A stretch of 64,000 bases of DNA from Symsagittifera roscoffensis (Eukaryota > Xenacoelomorpha > Acoela > Convolutidae). The stretch lies in NCBI RefSeq assembly GCF_963678635.1, contig NC_087062.1:26126833-26190832 (forward strand), written 5' to 3'. This document shows positions 10,674 through 20,315 of the stretch, piece after piece. Positions within the stretch are counted from its first letter, which is position 1; each line of letters starts with the position of its first letter. The notes under the pieces were generated by a model, which made no database searches, was not told the DNA's origin, and was given only the letters and a program-made list of their open reading frames with translations. The translations under genes were made by a program, and so were the position numbers.

Positions 10674-11141
10674 ATGTCATTTAAAAACCTAGGAAATAAA
10701 CAAACAATCGTTTTACACAATTGTGAAATAAATAACAAAAAATACGACCTTGTAATCACACCTCATACACAAACAGTTGGATACATTCGCACAAAACGAC
10801 AAACACTAAAGAGGAAAATAATAACTAAACAAAGACAAATAACACGAAAAAGATTTTCAAAAAATCGAAACGCATTTTCAGAATCAGAAACCAACAGTTT
10901 AGACGAACTTTACAAACTAAAAGAATCAATAGATAAAAATTACCCACTTCACGATCAATTATATTTTTCTGACTCAGAAACAACTTCAAATTCATCACAA
11001 AGAGGAAAAAGAAGAATAAAAAAGCAGTACAAACACAAACCAGTACATCTATACAATTGGAATCAACCAATTCGACACATTAATAATTACATATTAACAG
11101 TCATCGAACGAAAAAATGAGCTCAACGCACACTCCAGGTGA
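10674..11141 (+). CDS. 155-aa basic leader ORF of the retroelement
   Basis: It starts at ATG 10674 and ends at a TGA that lies 23 bases inside gag-pro, in a different frame, so the two overlap by 26 nt. The protein is basic and polar, with Arg/Lys clusters (TKRQTLKRKIITKQRQITRK and RGKRRIKKQYKHK) and an acidic, Ser-rich centre (FSESETNSLDEL). It has no membrane segment or signal peptide. The clusters could be nuclear-localisation or RNA-binding signals, as in accessory regulators of complex retroviruses, but I recognise no family. It would be translated first on full-length RNA, so gag would need leaky scanning or reinitiation. A CAG/GTGACG donor-like site at 11137 lies in the overlap. Confidence 0.6.
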   Translation: MSFKNLGNKQTIVLHNCEINNKKYDLVITPHTQTVGYIRTKRQTLKRKIITKQRQITRKRFSKNRNAFSESETNSLDELYKLKESIDKNYPLHDQLYFSDSETTSNSSQRGKRRIKKQYKHKPVHLYNWNQPIRHINNYILTVIERKNELNAHSR

Positions 11142-14100
11142 CGAAACTCCAGATGATGATGAAATCTTTCCTTTTATAGTAGACGCAGATACTGATAGAG
11201 GACAACACATATTTTGTCAAAATTTACTCGTAAATTTATTTGAACCCGGAATCAGTCCATGTAAAACAGAGTTCCCCGATGTAAAAATCAAAAGACAAAT
11301 CATAGATCACTACTTAAAAGATATATGCAACATAACACAACAGTATGGAATCTACTCTATAGAATTCACCTCACCAAACCATAATAATAGAACATATACT
11401 ATACAAACAGACGATCTTGATTTAGAATTTTCAAAAGTTTTTTCAGAATATATAAAAAGCATCCAATATCATAACTCACAAAGAGCAAACTCCATATTCA
11501 CCAATGAAGTTTTCGCAATAATATATAGTTATATTTCGATATTAGAAAACGAAATCCCAATAACAAATGTCTCACCGACAGAAACATCTAAACATTTGAA
11601 AGTACGACATGAAATCACACTACTCTCTAGTTATTTAAACATCATTAAAGAAAATTTCACGAAAGACGACGTTTCACAACATACCAAACACGATTTACAA
11701 AAAATTTTAGCATGGTTCATAATAGATTATTTCACACACAATATTGATTTAATTGCACAAGCAAGAAAAAATTTTAGACCCCAAAATTCGAACGATGATA
11801 CCGCTATCACAGAACAATCAGATTATGTTTGGGACCCCGAATGGTCTCATCCCGCATTTATAAGCTTTCCACAATCAATCTCAAGTCAAGCAATAGGTAC
11901 AATATCTTACATAAGAGATTACGTAAGAGTAATACCATTAACAATTGATGCAACACCATTAAACTATAATACATTTTTGCCCGATACACAAAATAATAGT
12001 TTAAACTCTACAGTTATACACAATGAAAACCTCAATGGAACTAGGAATCTTACTCAACAAGATATCCAGACACCATCACACTTCATAAATGAAGAAATTG
12101 TACACACAACAACTACACAACAAAGTATTTCACCAATACGCCCAAACTTAACAACACCAAGAAATACAAACCCTTCACAAACACAGGTAACCTTACAATC
12201 AACCGTTAAACCTTCGGTTGCCCCAAAATATTCACACATGGATTACCAAACATACAGACCCATAACAATACCGCCAAAAACACGCAAAACGTTCACTAGA
12301 AACAACTTTGCAGACCATAATTATAATTATACACATCCATCAAAAACATATAATCAACCACAAAGGAATTTTAACCAATATACAAGATCTCGAAATTGGG
12401 ATAACCCAATGACCCAACCTAATTCAATAAATTTCCAAACAAATCCTCCACAGGATCACAGTGAAAATTACCCATTTTTTCAACAAAATAAAAATAAAAA
12501 ACAAACATCTTACCAAATGGATTATTTATCCTCAGATGATGATTTCTTGCAACCAGATATATTTGCACCAAATACTCAAGAATATCGTAGACAAGGAATA
12601 CAGAAAACACGTACAAATCATAGGAATTTTTCTCCACAACCGATAGATGCACAACATCAACAACCAATTCAACAACAAAATCCAATTAATACACAATCTT
12701 TTCAACCAATTCAACAACAAAATCCAATGACTGCACACTCGTATCAACCATCACAAATGCAAAATGAAATACCACTCCCATATTATCTTCAACAACATGA
12801 AATAACAAGAAACCAACTTTCAAATTTTTCTCAAATGCCAAATGCAGCAGAATCATTACAAATGACAATGAATCCATACCTTATGGGTGGATCATCAATA
12901 ACATCAAACAAACCTTTAATGGTTTTCACAGGAACAGACCCTGAATATTCTGTAGAAGATTATTTAAATGCAGTAACAGCAAACCTGATTTTAAACATTG
13001 GACCTGAACCAATTAATACGCCACTACATCAAAACTGGATACATCGACGCACAGCGTTGATACAAACAACCTTAGATGGCGCAGCCCAAAAATGGTTTTC
13101 AGTACTACCTCTAGAAATAAAATCAAACTGGAAAAGATTTACACAAGAATTTTCAAAAATGTTTGACTCCGAAAGAAACAAACAACAACAAAGAGTTTTA
13201 TGTAATGAAATTCGCAGATTACCAAACGAAACCATCAAGCAAATAGCAGTACGAATCGAAACACTAGTTCGAAAAGCATACTCACTAAATACACATGACT
13301 ATAAAAACACAAAGATGACAGAAATCTTAATGATGACCTTAACACCACAATTAAGGAAAATAGCAATAAAAAAGAGAGCATCTCATCCTTCTTCAATTCG
13401 AGAACCCGATTTAGATTTTCGAAAACTAGTAGACAAATTAGAACAAGCAGAAATCACGATGAAACTAGAAGAAACGGAAAATCTGAAATTACAATACGTT
13501 AACAGAATTGAAACGACTCCCACTAATATTAATAATATACAGGAATCAGAAACAGACCTCGTTGAAAAAATCACTGAAATACTCAATATTTACGAAAAGA
13601 ACCCGAACTTTAAAGGCAAACCATCTTTCAAAAAATGGTGTAATTATTGCCGACGATACGGACATAGTATTTCCGAATGTAGACAAAAACAGCAAGATAG
13701 TCAAAATAAACCTCAAAAATACAAAGAACCAAATAAATCATTCTATCAATATATGAAAAAAGATCAAAATCTACCAAACAAAAATGTATACAGCAACAAC
13801 AGTTCAGGAAAGCCACTTCCGAACAATACAAGTTATACAAGAAATCAATCCCCATATAACTCAAGTTATAGAGGAAGATCACCAGAACGAAGAAACACGA
13901 ACAATTCATCACAAAATCACTACAATAGACCAAATAGTAGAAATAACTACTCCAGATCAAATTCAAATACACAACGATTTGTTTCTAGATCTAATTCCCA
14001 ATCAAGAAATAATTACTATCCAAACAACCAATCACGAAATTCATCATACAATAGGAATAGAAACTACTCCTATAATCGAAATAGAAGTTATTCAAACAAC

Positions 14101-15474
14101 CGAAACCAGAATTACCCGAATAATCGATCAAGGAATAACTCATATAATAGATCGAACTATAACAGACCAAACAGCAATTATCAAAATAGATCGCGAAATA
14201 ATTCACAAAACCGACATTCAAGTTATAATAACCGTTATAGAAATTATTCCCAATCACCACACCGGAATAATAATCACTATAATAACTCTAATAATCGTCA
14301 TAGAAGCAGTACACCTAAACATCAAAGACAAATCAATCAAGTACAAGCTAACCCAGAAACAACATCAGACCCCCCAGGTATTGATGACACAGTTACTGAT
14401 ACGTTACAACTCAATCAAATAAATTGTACATCATCAGATTCAGAAAGTGATACAGAAAACACTCTTTCTGTCAATATGATAAAAGTCGAAAATGACTATG
14501 AATCTGTCATATATGAACAACCCTTTCCATCACACATATATGAAAATCAATCAGAATTTCTTCAAAATTATTACACTACACCTATAAATTCCATACCAAC
14601 GACGCAAGAAACAAATGAGATTAACACTACAGATCAAACCAATAAAAATACCAAAACAAAATGCTTGAACACAAACCATATTTATCAAAATATACAAAAA
14701 GAACAACCCAAAGAAAAAATTTGGACAATACCATTTCTCTTAGAAAGCCCAAGAAATAAAGAATTTCAACCACCAGACCTTGAAATAGATTTTTTAATTG
14801 ATTCAGGAGCAGAATCAAACATAATAAACATCCCCACATGGAATGAAATAAAAACTTTACATCCAAAGCTAACACCTCTTGAAACCTCCAGCAAACTAGC
14901 AACAGCACAAGGATCAACATTGATAAACTACGGAAAAATCCAATTATTTCTCCTCCCTACCAGAACAATGGAGCAAAGTAAAATTCTAAACAAGCCATTT
15001 AAACAAATATTCCATATCACTGATATTAAATATAATATCATTGGAATACCATTTATTTCGAAGTATATACCAACAATTAACATCCTAAATAGTAAAATAT
15101 TAATCAAAGATAAATATACAAAAACAAAAGAAACATCCCTAACATTTTTTCAAAGATTAAACAAACAACCACCATTCTTTTCAAAATTTTATGCAATATA
15201 TAACCAACAAAGAAAACACCTGAAACCACTATCAGGAAACATATATAATTTTTCAATCAAACAAGTTCACCAATATGATAAAGAACAAAACAAACAAAAA
15301 TTTTATATGTCAGATTTTGAATTCAAACCTATTCATAAATTTTTCAAAATCACAATCTCTTCAATAAAATATTTGAAAAATTCGAATTCAGATATTATTT
15401 CCTTACATGTTTATAACAACACACCTTACCAAGTAACATTACCTTTAGGACTTTTAAGCCTATCGCGTAAATAA
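11116..15474 (+). CDS. gag-pro: Gag-protease polyprotein, 1452 aa
   Basis: Structural polyprotein plus aspartic protease. Residues 1-590 are a long N-terminal extension, becoming Gln/Asn/Pro-rich after about 290. A Ty3-type capsid region begins near residue 600 (LMVFTGTDPEYSVEDYL, then AAQKWFSVLP). A single CCHC zinc knuckle, CNYCRRYGHSISEC, stands near residue 841. A long Asn/Arg/Ser/Tyr-rich tract (about 880-1080) follows it. The protease has its catalytic motif IDFLIDSGAESN near residue 1227. The frame ends LLSLSRK then TAA. Pol is one base forward and open from 15458. At 1452 aa it is much longer than usual gag-pro proteins. A 212-codon overlapping frame at 13784-14422 follows from the codon-repeat tract and is not called. 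Confidence 0.88.
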   Translation: MSSTHTPGDETPDDDEIFPFIVDADTDRGQHIFCQNLLVNLFEPGISPCKTEFPDVKIKRQIIDHYLKDICNITQQYGIYSIEFTSPNHNNRTYTIQTDDLDLEFSKVFSEYIKSIQYHNSQRANSIFTNEVFAIIYSYISILENEIPITNVSPTETSKHLKVRHEITLLSSYLNIIKENFTKDDVSQHTKHDLQKILAWFIIDYFTHNIDLIAQARKNFRPQNSNDDTAITEQSDYVWDPEWSHPAFISFPQSISSQAIGTISYIRDYVRVIPLTIDATPLNYNTFLPDTQNNSLNSTVIHNENLNGTRNLTQQDIQTPSHFINEEIVHTTTTQQSISPIRPNLTTPRNTNPSQTQVTLQSTVKPSVAPKYSHMDYQTYRPITIPPKTRKTFTRNNFADHNYNYTHPSKTYNQPQRNFNQYTRSRNWDNPMTQPNSINFQTNPPQDHSENYPFFQQNKNKKQTSYQMDYLSSDDDFLQPDIFAPNTQEYRRQGIQKTRTNHRNFSPQPIDAQHQQPIQQQNPINTQSFQPIQQQNPMTAHSYQPSQMQNEIPLPYYLQQHEITRNQLSNFSQMPNAAESLQMTMNPYLMGGSSITSNKPLMVFTGTDPEYSVEDYLNAVTANLILNIGPEPINTPLHQNWIHRRTALIQTTLDGAAQKWFSVLPLEIKSNWKRFTQEFSKMFDSERNKQQQRVLCNEIRRLPNETIKQIAVRIETLVRKAYSLNTHDYKNTKMTEILMMTLTPQLRKIAIKKRASHPSSIREPDLDFRKLVDKLEQAEITMKLEETENLKLQYVNRIETTPTNINNIQESETDLVEKITEILNIYEKNPNFKGKPSFKKWCNYCRRYGHSISECRQKQQDSQNKPQKYKEPNKSFYQYMKKDQNLPNKNVYSNNSSGKPLPNNTSYTRNQSPYNSSYRGRSPERRNTNNSSQNHYNRPNSRNNYSRSNSNTQRFVSRSNSQSRNNYYPNNQSRNSSYNRNRNYSYNRNRSYSNNRNQNYPNNRSRNNSYNRSNYNRPNSNYQNRSRNNSQNRHSSYNNRYRNYSQSPHRNNNHYNNSNNRHRSSTPKHQRQINQVQANPETTSDPPGIDDTVTDTLQLNQINCTSSDSESDTENTLSVNMIKVENDYESVIYEQPFPSHIYENQSEFLQNYYTTPINSIPTTQETNEINTTDQTNKNTKTKCLNTNHIYQNIQKEQPKEKIWTIPFLLESPRNKEFQPPDLEIDFLIDSGAESNIINIPTWNEIKTLHPKLTPLETSSKLATAQGSTLINYGKIQLFLLPTRTMEQSKILNKPFKQIFHITDIKYNIIGIPFISKYIPTINILNSKILIKDKYTKTKETSLTFFQRLNKQPPFFSKFYAIYNQQRKHLKPLSGNIYNFSIKQVHQYDKEQNKQKFYMSDFEFKPIHKFFKITISSIKYLKNSNSDIISLHVYNNTPYQVTLPLGLLSLSRK
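15458..15474 (+). promoter_or_regulatory. Gag-pol overlap, probable +1 frameshift window
   Basis: Gag-pro (codons at positions 1 mod 3) ends at TAA 15472. The pol frame (2 mod 3) has its last upstream stop at 15455-15457 and is then open through to 19294. The two frames overlap by only 17 nt, with gag codons CTA TCG CGT AAA TAA. A +1 slip here joins them. The pol frame has no ATG until 15647 but is open for the whole 190-nt interval. That favours recoding over independent initiation. The exact slip codon is not determined. Confidence 0.65.
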
Positions 15475-18400
15475 TATACTCCAATTACTAGATATTTGCC
15501 AATCTACAATTCTTAATGAAGAATTATCTATAAATAATATAATAAGTAACGAAAAAAGAAATACGGATTATTTCACAAAAACTCCATATTTCAAACCTAC
15601 ATTCAACATAAGTAACTACACAGAGGACCAACAGAAATTTTTAACAATGTTTAATTTCCAACATTCACAAATAACACAAGACGAATTCGAAAAGTTAGCC
15701 AAACAGCTAATTAAATATTCATCAGTCTATGCAACATCAAAATTCGATGTTGGCAAAATCAGTTCATCACTACATCTCCCATTAAAACCAGACGCAGTTT
15801 TCAAAAAACAGAGAGCAAGTAAAGTACCAATTCACTTACATGATAAAGTAAACAGATTACTCGATATTTTAGAACAGTACAATATTATATCACCAGTTAA
15901 TAAAGAAGAACAACCAAAAGGCAACACATTCATCAACCCCGTTATCATTCTAGCTAAAGGAGAATCATTAAAAATCGTTCTCGACGCTAGATACCTCAAT
16001 TCACTCATAGATGAATCAAAATGCAATTGGCCCATCGAACCAATACAAGTTATTTTAACAAAAATAAATGGCAAATACTTCACAACCACCGACATGAATA
16101 GTGCATACAATCAAATGCCACTAGATGAACAATCACGACGTTTAACACAATTTGTTATCGGAAACCAACAATATGAATTTAACCGCTTATTCTATGGAAT
16201 ATCCATAGGACCAGCAGCATTTTCAGCTTTTATGAGCAAAATGTTTAGACCACTAATACTCAAGAAAAACGCAATCACCTATCTAGACGATGTTTTTATG
16301 CAATCACAAACAAAAGACGAAATGTTCAAAGTTTTAGAAAAATATCACCAAATACTTCAGAACGAAAATCTGAAGGCCGCCCCCGATAAATCACACTTCT
16401 TTTTGACAAGAGTTAAATTCTTAGGACATAATATAGAAAGAAAAACAATCACTCCATTGAAATCACGCATTGACGCTATTCAAAAACTTCAACCACCAAC
16501 AAATAAAAAGAAAATCCAAGAATTTCTTGGAATGTTAAACTTTTTAAGTAAATATGTTTATAAAATGCAATTATATCTACGACCATTTTACAACATCCTT
16601 AGACAACAAAATAATTTTGAATGGAATACAGAACATCAAGCACGATTCGAAGAAATAAAGAAACTTTTAACTGAACAAATTTCAAACACAATTCCAGACC
16701 CTGATCAACCATTTTATGCAATGTGCGATGCTTCGAACTTTGGCATCGGTGCAGCACTATTACAATCACATAATGGTACAAATAAAATGAACCTCATATC
16801 AGCAAATTCTCGATTATTCACTCAAGCAGAGCTACGACTCTCAACTCTAATGAGAGAATGTACAGCCATAATATATACACTGACAGAATATGAATTTCTG
16901 ATACTTGGATCAAAACATCCAACAGTTCTATTCACAGACCATAAACCAATCATCTTTCTCTTTACACAAAAATCTAACCCAAACCACCGAGTTTACAGAT
17001 TTCAACTAATTCTAATGAAATTTCCAAACTTACATATAGTTTGGACTGCAGGAAAAAATCTTGCATTACCAGACACCTTAAGTCGAAATACACCACCTGA
17101 ATTACTTACACGAAAAACAACAGTTGAAATACCCAAAAACATAAAATTCTACCTTGCAGAAAACGAAACATCACCCCGATTAGAATGCAAATATGCAGTT
17201 AAAACTGATATTGAACAATCACAAATAAATAATTTACAACATTTCCCACTTTATTTAGATTGTCAAAATAATCATTATGAAGTTGATTTACTTGGAACAT
17301 CAACTTTCAAACCAATCCCATATTCTCAATGGATAAAAAATAACACCCAACAAAAACGAACAAAACAACACCAAACTAAAAAAGACCATTTTCCACTAAT
17401 AGAAAAAGAAAATTTAACTGATAAAATAAATTTATCAGGACCACCAACAACCGATTCGAAATACACAATAAATCAAGTTTTTGACCTTCACGACCCACTT
17501 GATACAATACCCTTATCTAAATTCGAAATTGAAAACATTTTTCTCCCTCCAACAGAAACGATTACAATTTCAACACTGAAACAATACCAAAATCTTGACC
17601 CGGTAATTCGACAACTAAAATCATGGCACAAATATAAAACTAAACCCGTCAAGGCAGATACAACTATTTTAGGAAATAAAACACTCCTCCGATATTTTCG
17701 AAAATTCAATAATACAACAATTAATGAAAACACAGACCTTCTAGAATACAAATTAAATGAATCTACAGTTCCCTGTCTCCCTCTAAGTATGATTCTCATA
17801 GCTTTTAATATTTTACATACACAAAATATTAAAGGACACTCTGGATCAGAAAAAACATATTCAAATTTTATACAAAATTTTTACTTCCCAAATGCACCAA
17901 TTTGGATAAAAGTACTATGCAATGATTGTATAGTATGTCAACTAAATAAACCTTACCCAAATCAAAAACAAATAGCACAAAAACAAGATTTTAAAGGACA
18001 AAGTTTGTACTTTAATCACCGTATCTCATTTGATACTAAAGGACCAATTTCACCCTCATCAGAAGGAAACTCCTACATTATGGTAATTGTTGACGCATTC
18101 ACACACTATGTAGCACTTAACCCAGTACCACATTGTAATGCTTATTACGCATATACAACACTTTATGAACACTGGATAGCAAAATTTGGACTACCAGAAA
18201 TTTTAGTCACAGACAATGGTACAGAATTCATAAATAATGAAATAATAACACTATGTCATTTATACAACATTAAACACAAACCACGTACATCTCATGCACC
18301 TTGGACAAACGGCTTAGTCGAAGGTATGAACCGTTCACTACAAGAATATCTTAGATGTATCATCAACGGAAATGATACAAAATATACCGAATGGTCAGCA

Positions 18401-19294
18401 GATGTAAAATTATTTCCCTTAGCATATAATTCACAAATTACGACAACTTTAGGAATGTCACCATATGAAATGGTTTTCAACCAAAAGCCACGCAAACCAA
18501 TAATGTTTACAGCAAATTCCCATAAAAACGCACAAGGTTATTGTCAACCAAATAAAGACTCAATTTGTTATAACCTACCTTTACATACACACGATGAAGA
18601 TCATTTTCATCACCCACAAATTCTTAAATTAGCCTCCGGTACACACACCGAATGGATTCTAAATAGAGATAAAAAACACAATGAAATTTATCAAAAAATA
18701 ACAAAAAAGTTATTACAAAGACAAAACATCAATGAACAAATCAATTCACGTTTTACACCAGCCTCCGATTTAAAAATTGGAACATTTGTTTTAATACCTA
18801 ATTTTAATACTCAAAAAGGAATTTCTAAAAAATTACAACCCCTCCGAAAAGGACCCTACCAAATAATTGCAAAACCCACTGATGTCACATATAAAATTAC
18901 CGACTCAGACAAAAAAGAAATCGTTCAACATCGAAACAATCTATTACCTTATTACCCAAAAGAATACGCACTCCGCGAATTAACTCAATTATATTCTTTC
19001 ACAGGATTAAAAATCATTCAAAATGAACCACATCTGAAAAACACAGAACAAAATGATAACCCCACCGAAAATCAAAACACAAAACCAACCGCAACCAAAA
19101 TCAATACACAAAACCATAAAGAATATCCAAAACAAAGAAAAAATAGAAAAATGACCGAACAAATAATACCCCAAGAAGAAATAGACAAATCTGAACATAG
19201 AAAAACAACAAGACTCCGAAATCAACCACGTAAAAACTACAAAATGTTCATCCCCCAATCTAAAATATTAAAAAAAGTAGAATTTAAAAAGTAA
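15458..19294 (+). CDS. pol: Pol: reverse transcriptase, RNase H, integrase
   Basis: Copies element RNA into DNA and integrates it. The first ATG is at 15647 (1215 aa from there), but the frame is open from 15458 and is probably entered from gag. RT: FTTTDMNSAYNQMPLDEQ holds the first catalytic Asp, and ITYLDDVFMQS is the YxDD box. RNase H: FYAMCDASNFGIGAALLQ. The integrase zinc domain has GHSGSEKT and CNDCIVCQLNK. The catalytic core has D in ISFDTKGP, D in VTDNGTEF and E in NGLVEGMNRSL. A GPY/F-type module follows (LRKGPYQIIAKPTDVTYKI), then a basic tail. The order RT, RNase H, integrase is Ty3/gypsy. All catalytic residues are present, so it looks functional. Confidence 0.92.
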   Translation, partial: AYRVNNILQLLDICQSTILNEELSINNIISNEKRNTDYFTKTPYFKPTFNISNYTEDQQKFLTMFNFQHSQITQDEFEKLAKQLIKYSSVYATSKFDVGKISSSLHLPLKPDAVFKKQRASKVPIHLHDKVNRLLDILEQYNIISPVNKEEQPKGNTFINPVIILAKGESLKIVLDARYLNSLIDESKCNWPIEPIQVILTKINGKYFTTTDMNSAYNQMPLDEQSRRLTQFVIGNQQYEFNRLFYGISIGPAAFSAFMSKMFRPLILKKNAITYLDDVFMQSQTKDEMFKVLEKYHQILQNENLKAAPDKSHFFLTRVKFLGHNIERKTITPLKSRIDAIQKLQPPTNKKKIQEFLGMLNFLSKYVYKMQLYLRPFYNILRQQNNFEWNTEHQARFEEIKKLLTEQISNTIPDPDQPFYAMCDASNFGIGAALLQSHNGTNKMNLISANSRLFTQAELRLSTLMRECTAIIYTLTEYEFLILGSKHPTVLFTDHKPIIFLFTQKSNPNHRVYRFQLILMKFPNLHIVWTAGKNLALPDTLSRNTPPELLTRKTTVEIPKNIKFYLAENETSPRLECKYAVKTDIEQSQINNLQHFPLYLDCQNNHYEVDLLGTSTFKPIPYSQWIKNNTQQKRTKQHQTKKDHFPLIEKENLTDKINLSGPPTTDSKYTINQVFDLHDPLDTIPLSKFEIENIFLPPTETITISTLKQYQNLDPVIRQLKSWHKYKTKPVKADTTILGNKTLLRYFRKFNNTTINENTDLLEYKLNESTVPCLPLSMILIAFNILHTQNIKGHSGSEKTYSNFIQNFYFPNAPIWIKVLCNDCIVCQLNKPYPNQKQIAQKQDFKGQSLYFNHRISFDTKGPISPSSEGNSYIMVIVDAFTHYVALNPVPHCNAYYAYTTLYEHWIAKFGLPEILVTDNGTEFINNEIITLCHLYNIKHKPRTSHAPWTNGLVEGMNRSLQEYLRCIINGNDTKYTEWSADVKLFPLAYNSQITTTLGMSPYEMVFNQKPRKPIMFTANSHKNAQGYCQPNKDSICYNLPLHTHDEDHFHHPQILKLASGTHTEWILNRDKKHNEIYQKITKKLLQRQNINEQINSRFTPASDLKIGTFVLIPNFNTQKGISKKLQPLRKGPYQIIAKPTDVTYKITDSDKKEIVQHRNNLLPYYPKEYALRELTQLYSFTGLKIIQNEPHLKNTEQNDNPTENQNTKPTATKINTQNHKEYPKQRKNRKMTEQIIPQEEIDKSEHRKTTRLRNQPRKNYKMFIPQSKILKKVEFKK

Positions 19295-19894
19295 TTTTAA
19301 GATTTTATACTTCACAATCTTGAAACCTCCGTAACATTTTTCATTTCAATTTTTCAAAATAACATGCTCACAAGTACGCAATAATTCTAGTTCAAAAAAG
19401 ACCAATAGGATTCATCCAATCCGCCACTTTCTCTAACTCAAACTAAGATCAATTAGACGAATAATCTAGAACTCCAGGCACATCTCTAACTATAACTTTA
19501 CAACCTCCAGGTCAAAAATAAGCAAACCACTCCAACTTGACAACTAAAATAAATATCACCATAATACCGTACCCCTCCCTTATCTAATAACCCAAAGATC
19601 AACAATATTTCCCCAACTCAGACCACGAATACCCCCAAAACAAATTTGATAACTTAGCCTAAAGTAACAAAATGAAGATTTTAATTAGCCTAAAGTATAA
19701 AAATCTCACCATACCCCGGATCATTTGACAAACAAAAATAAAGAAAAAGACGACCTCCCAGTCACCATGAAAATTGCCCCCAACAATTTTTTACAAAACT
19801 CAACCCACTTGTCAAAAAACTAATAAATAATTCGACCACACTAGAAAATCGCCTCAAACAGCAAAAAATATTCGACCAAGAGATCATTTCTTAA
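19295..19894 (+). other. Pol-to-3'-cassette spacer
   Basis: Six hundred bases with stops in all frames. It holds a short direct repeat (TTAGCCTAAAGTA twice, near 19654 and 19687). It could contain splice acceptors for subgenomic RNA, but I saw no outstanding one. Confidence 0.4.
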
Positions 19895-20125
19895 ATGCTC
19901 TTCTCTCAAACAGTTGCTCAAATACTTATAAATTTTAAACATTTTTTTTCAATACTTGAAGCCTTTATAATATTTCTTTTTGATATACTTGAATATTTTC
20001 TAATAATCCTAATCATTTTTTGTAACATTTTTTTAATTTTCTACACAATACTCGAACTATTCCTCCAACTTTCCAAAACCCTTGAATATATCCACAGGTA
20101 CGATTTTAACCACTTGTCTAAATGA
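19895..20125 (+). CDS. Small hydrophobic membrane protein 1 (76 aa)
   Basis: Starts at ATG 19895. Most of the protein is hydrophobic, Phe/Ile/Leu-rich (for example AFIIFLFDILEYFLIILIIF), enough for one long or two short membrane spans, with a polar C-terminus. Its stop overlaps the start of the next ORF as ATGA at 20122-20125. No family was recognised. The size and hydrophobicity recall viral small membrane proteins or viroporins, but that is only resemblance. AT-rich DNA can give such frames by chance; the overlap with the next ORF and the position in the cassette argue for a real gene. Confidence 0.45.
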   Translation: MLFSQTVAQILINFKHFFSILEAFIIFLFDILEYFLIILIIFCNIFLIFYTILELFLQLSKTLEYIHRYDFNHLSK

Positions 20126-20310
20126 TACGAACAATTTTCAGTAGAACTGATATTTTTTTATTGTTTGTAATTTTCATAACATTTTTATCATCCCTCATTT
20201 TGACAATATGTAAATGTATAAAGAAAGCAATCTTCACATTTGCCCTAGCAACAATCCTTCTAATTCTTTTTTTGGAAGAATATTATAATAAACATAAACC
20301 TTCCCACTAA
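20122..20310 (+). CDS. Small hydrophobic membrane protein 2 (62 aa)
   Basis: Its ATG overlaps the previous stop (ATGA). It has two hydrophobic stretches, IFLLFVIFITFLSSLILTI and FTFALATILLILFL, separated by CKCIKKA, so a two-span hairpin membrane protein with a basic turn is likely. Five bases after its TAA the AUG-less frame begins. Its own frame stays open for about 65 codons past the TAA, so readthrough would give a longer polar tail. Function unknown. Confidence 0.42.
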   Translation: MIRTIFSRTDIFLLFVIFITFLSSLILTICKCIKKAIFTFALATILLILFLEEYYNKHKPSH

Positions 20311-20315
20311 AGTAA

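Noticed and set aside
13784..14422. 212-codon ORF overlapping gag in another frame
   Set aside because: It coincides exactly with the Asn/Arg/Ser-rich codon-repeat tract; its Ile/Thr-rich translation is what shifted reading of that tract gives.
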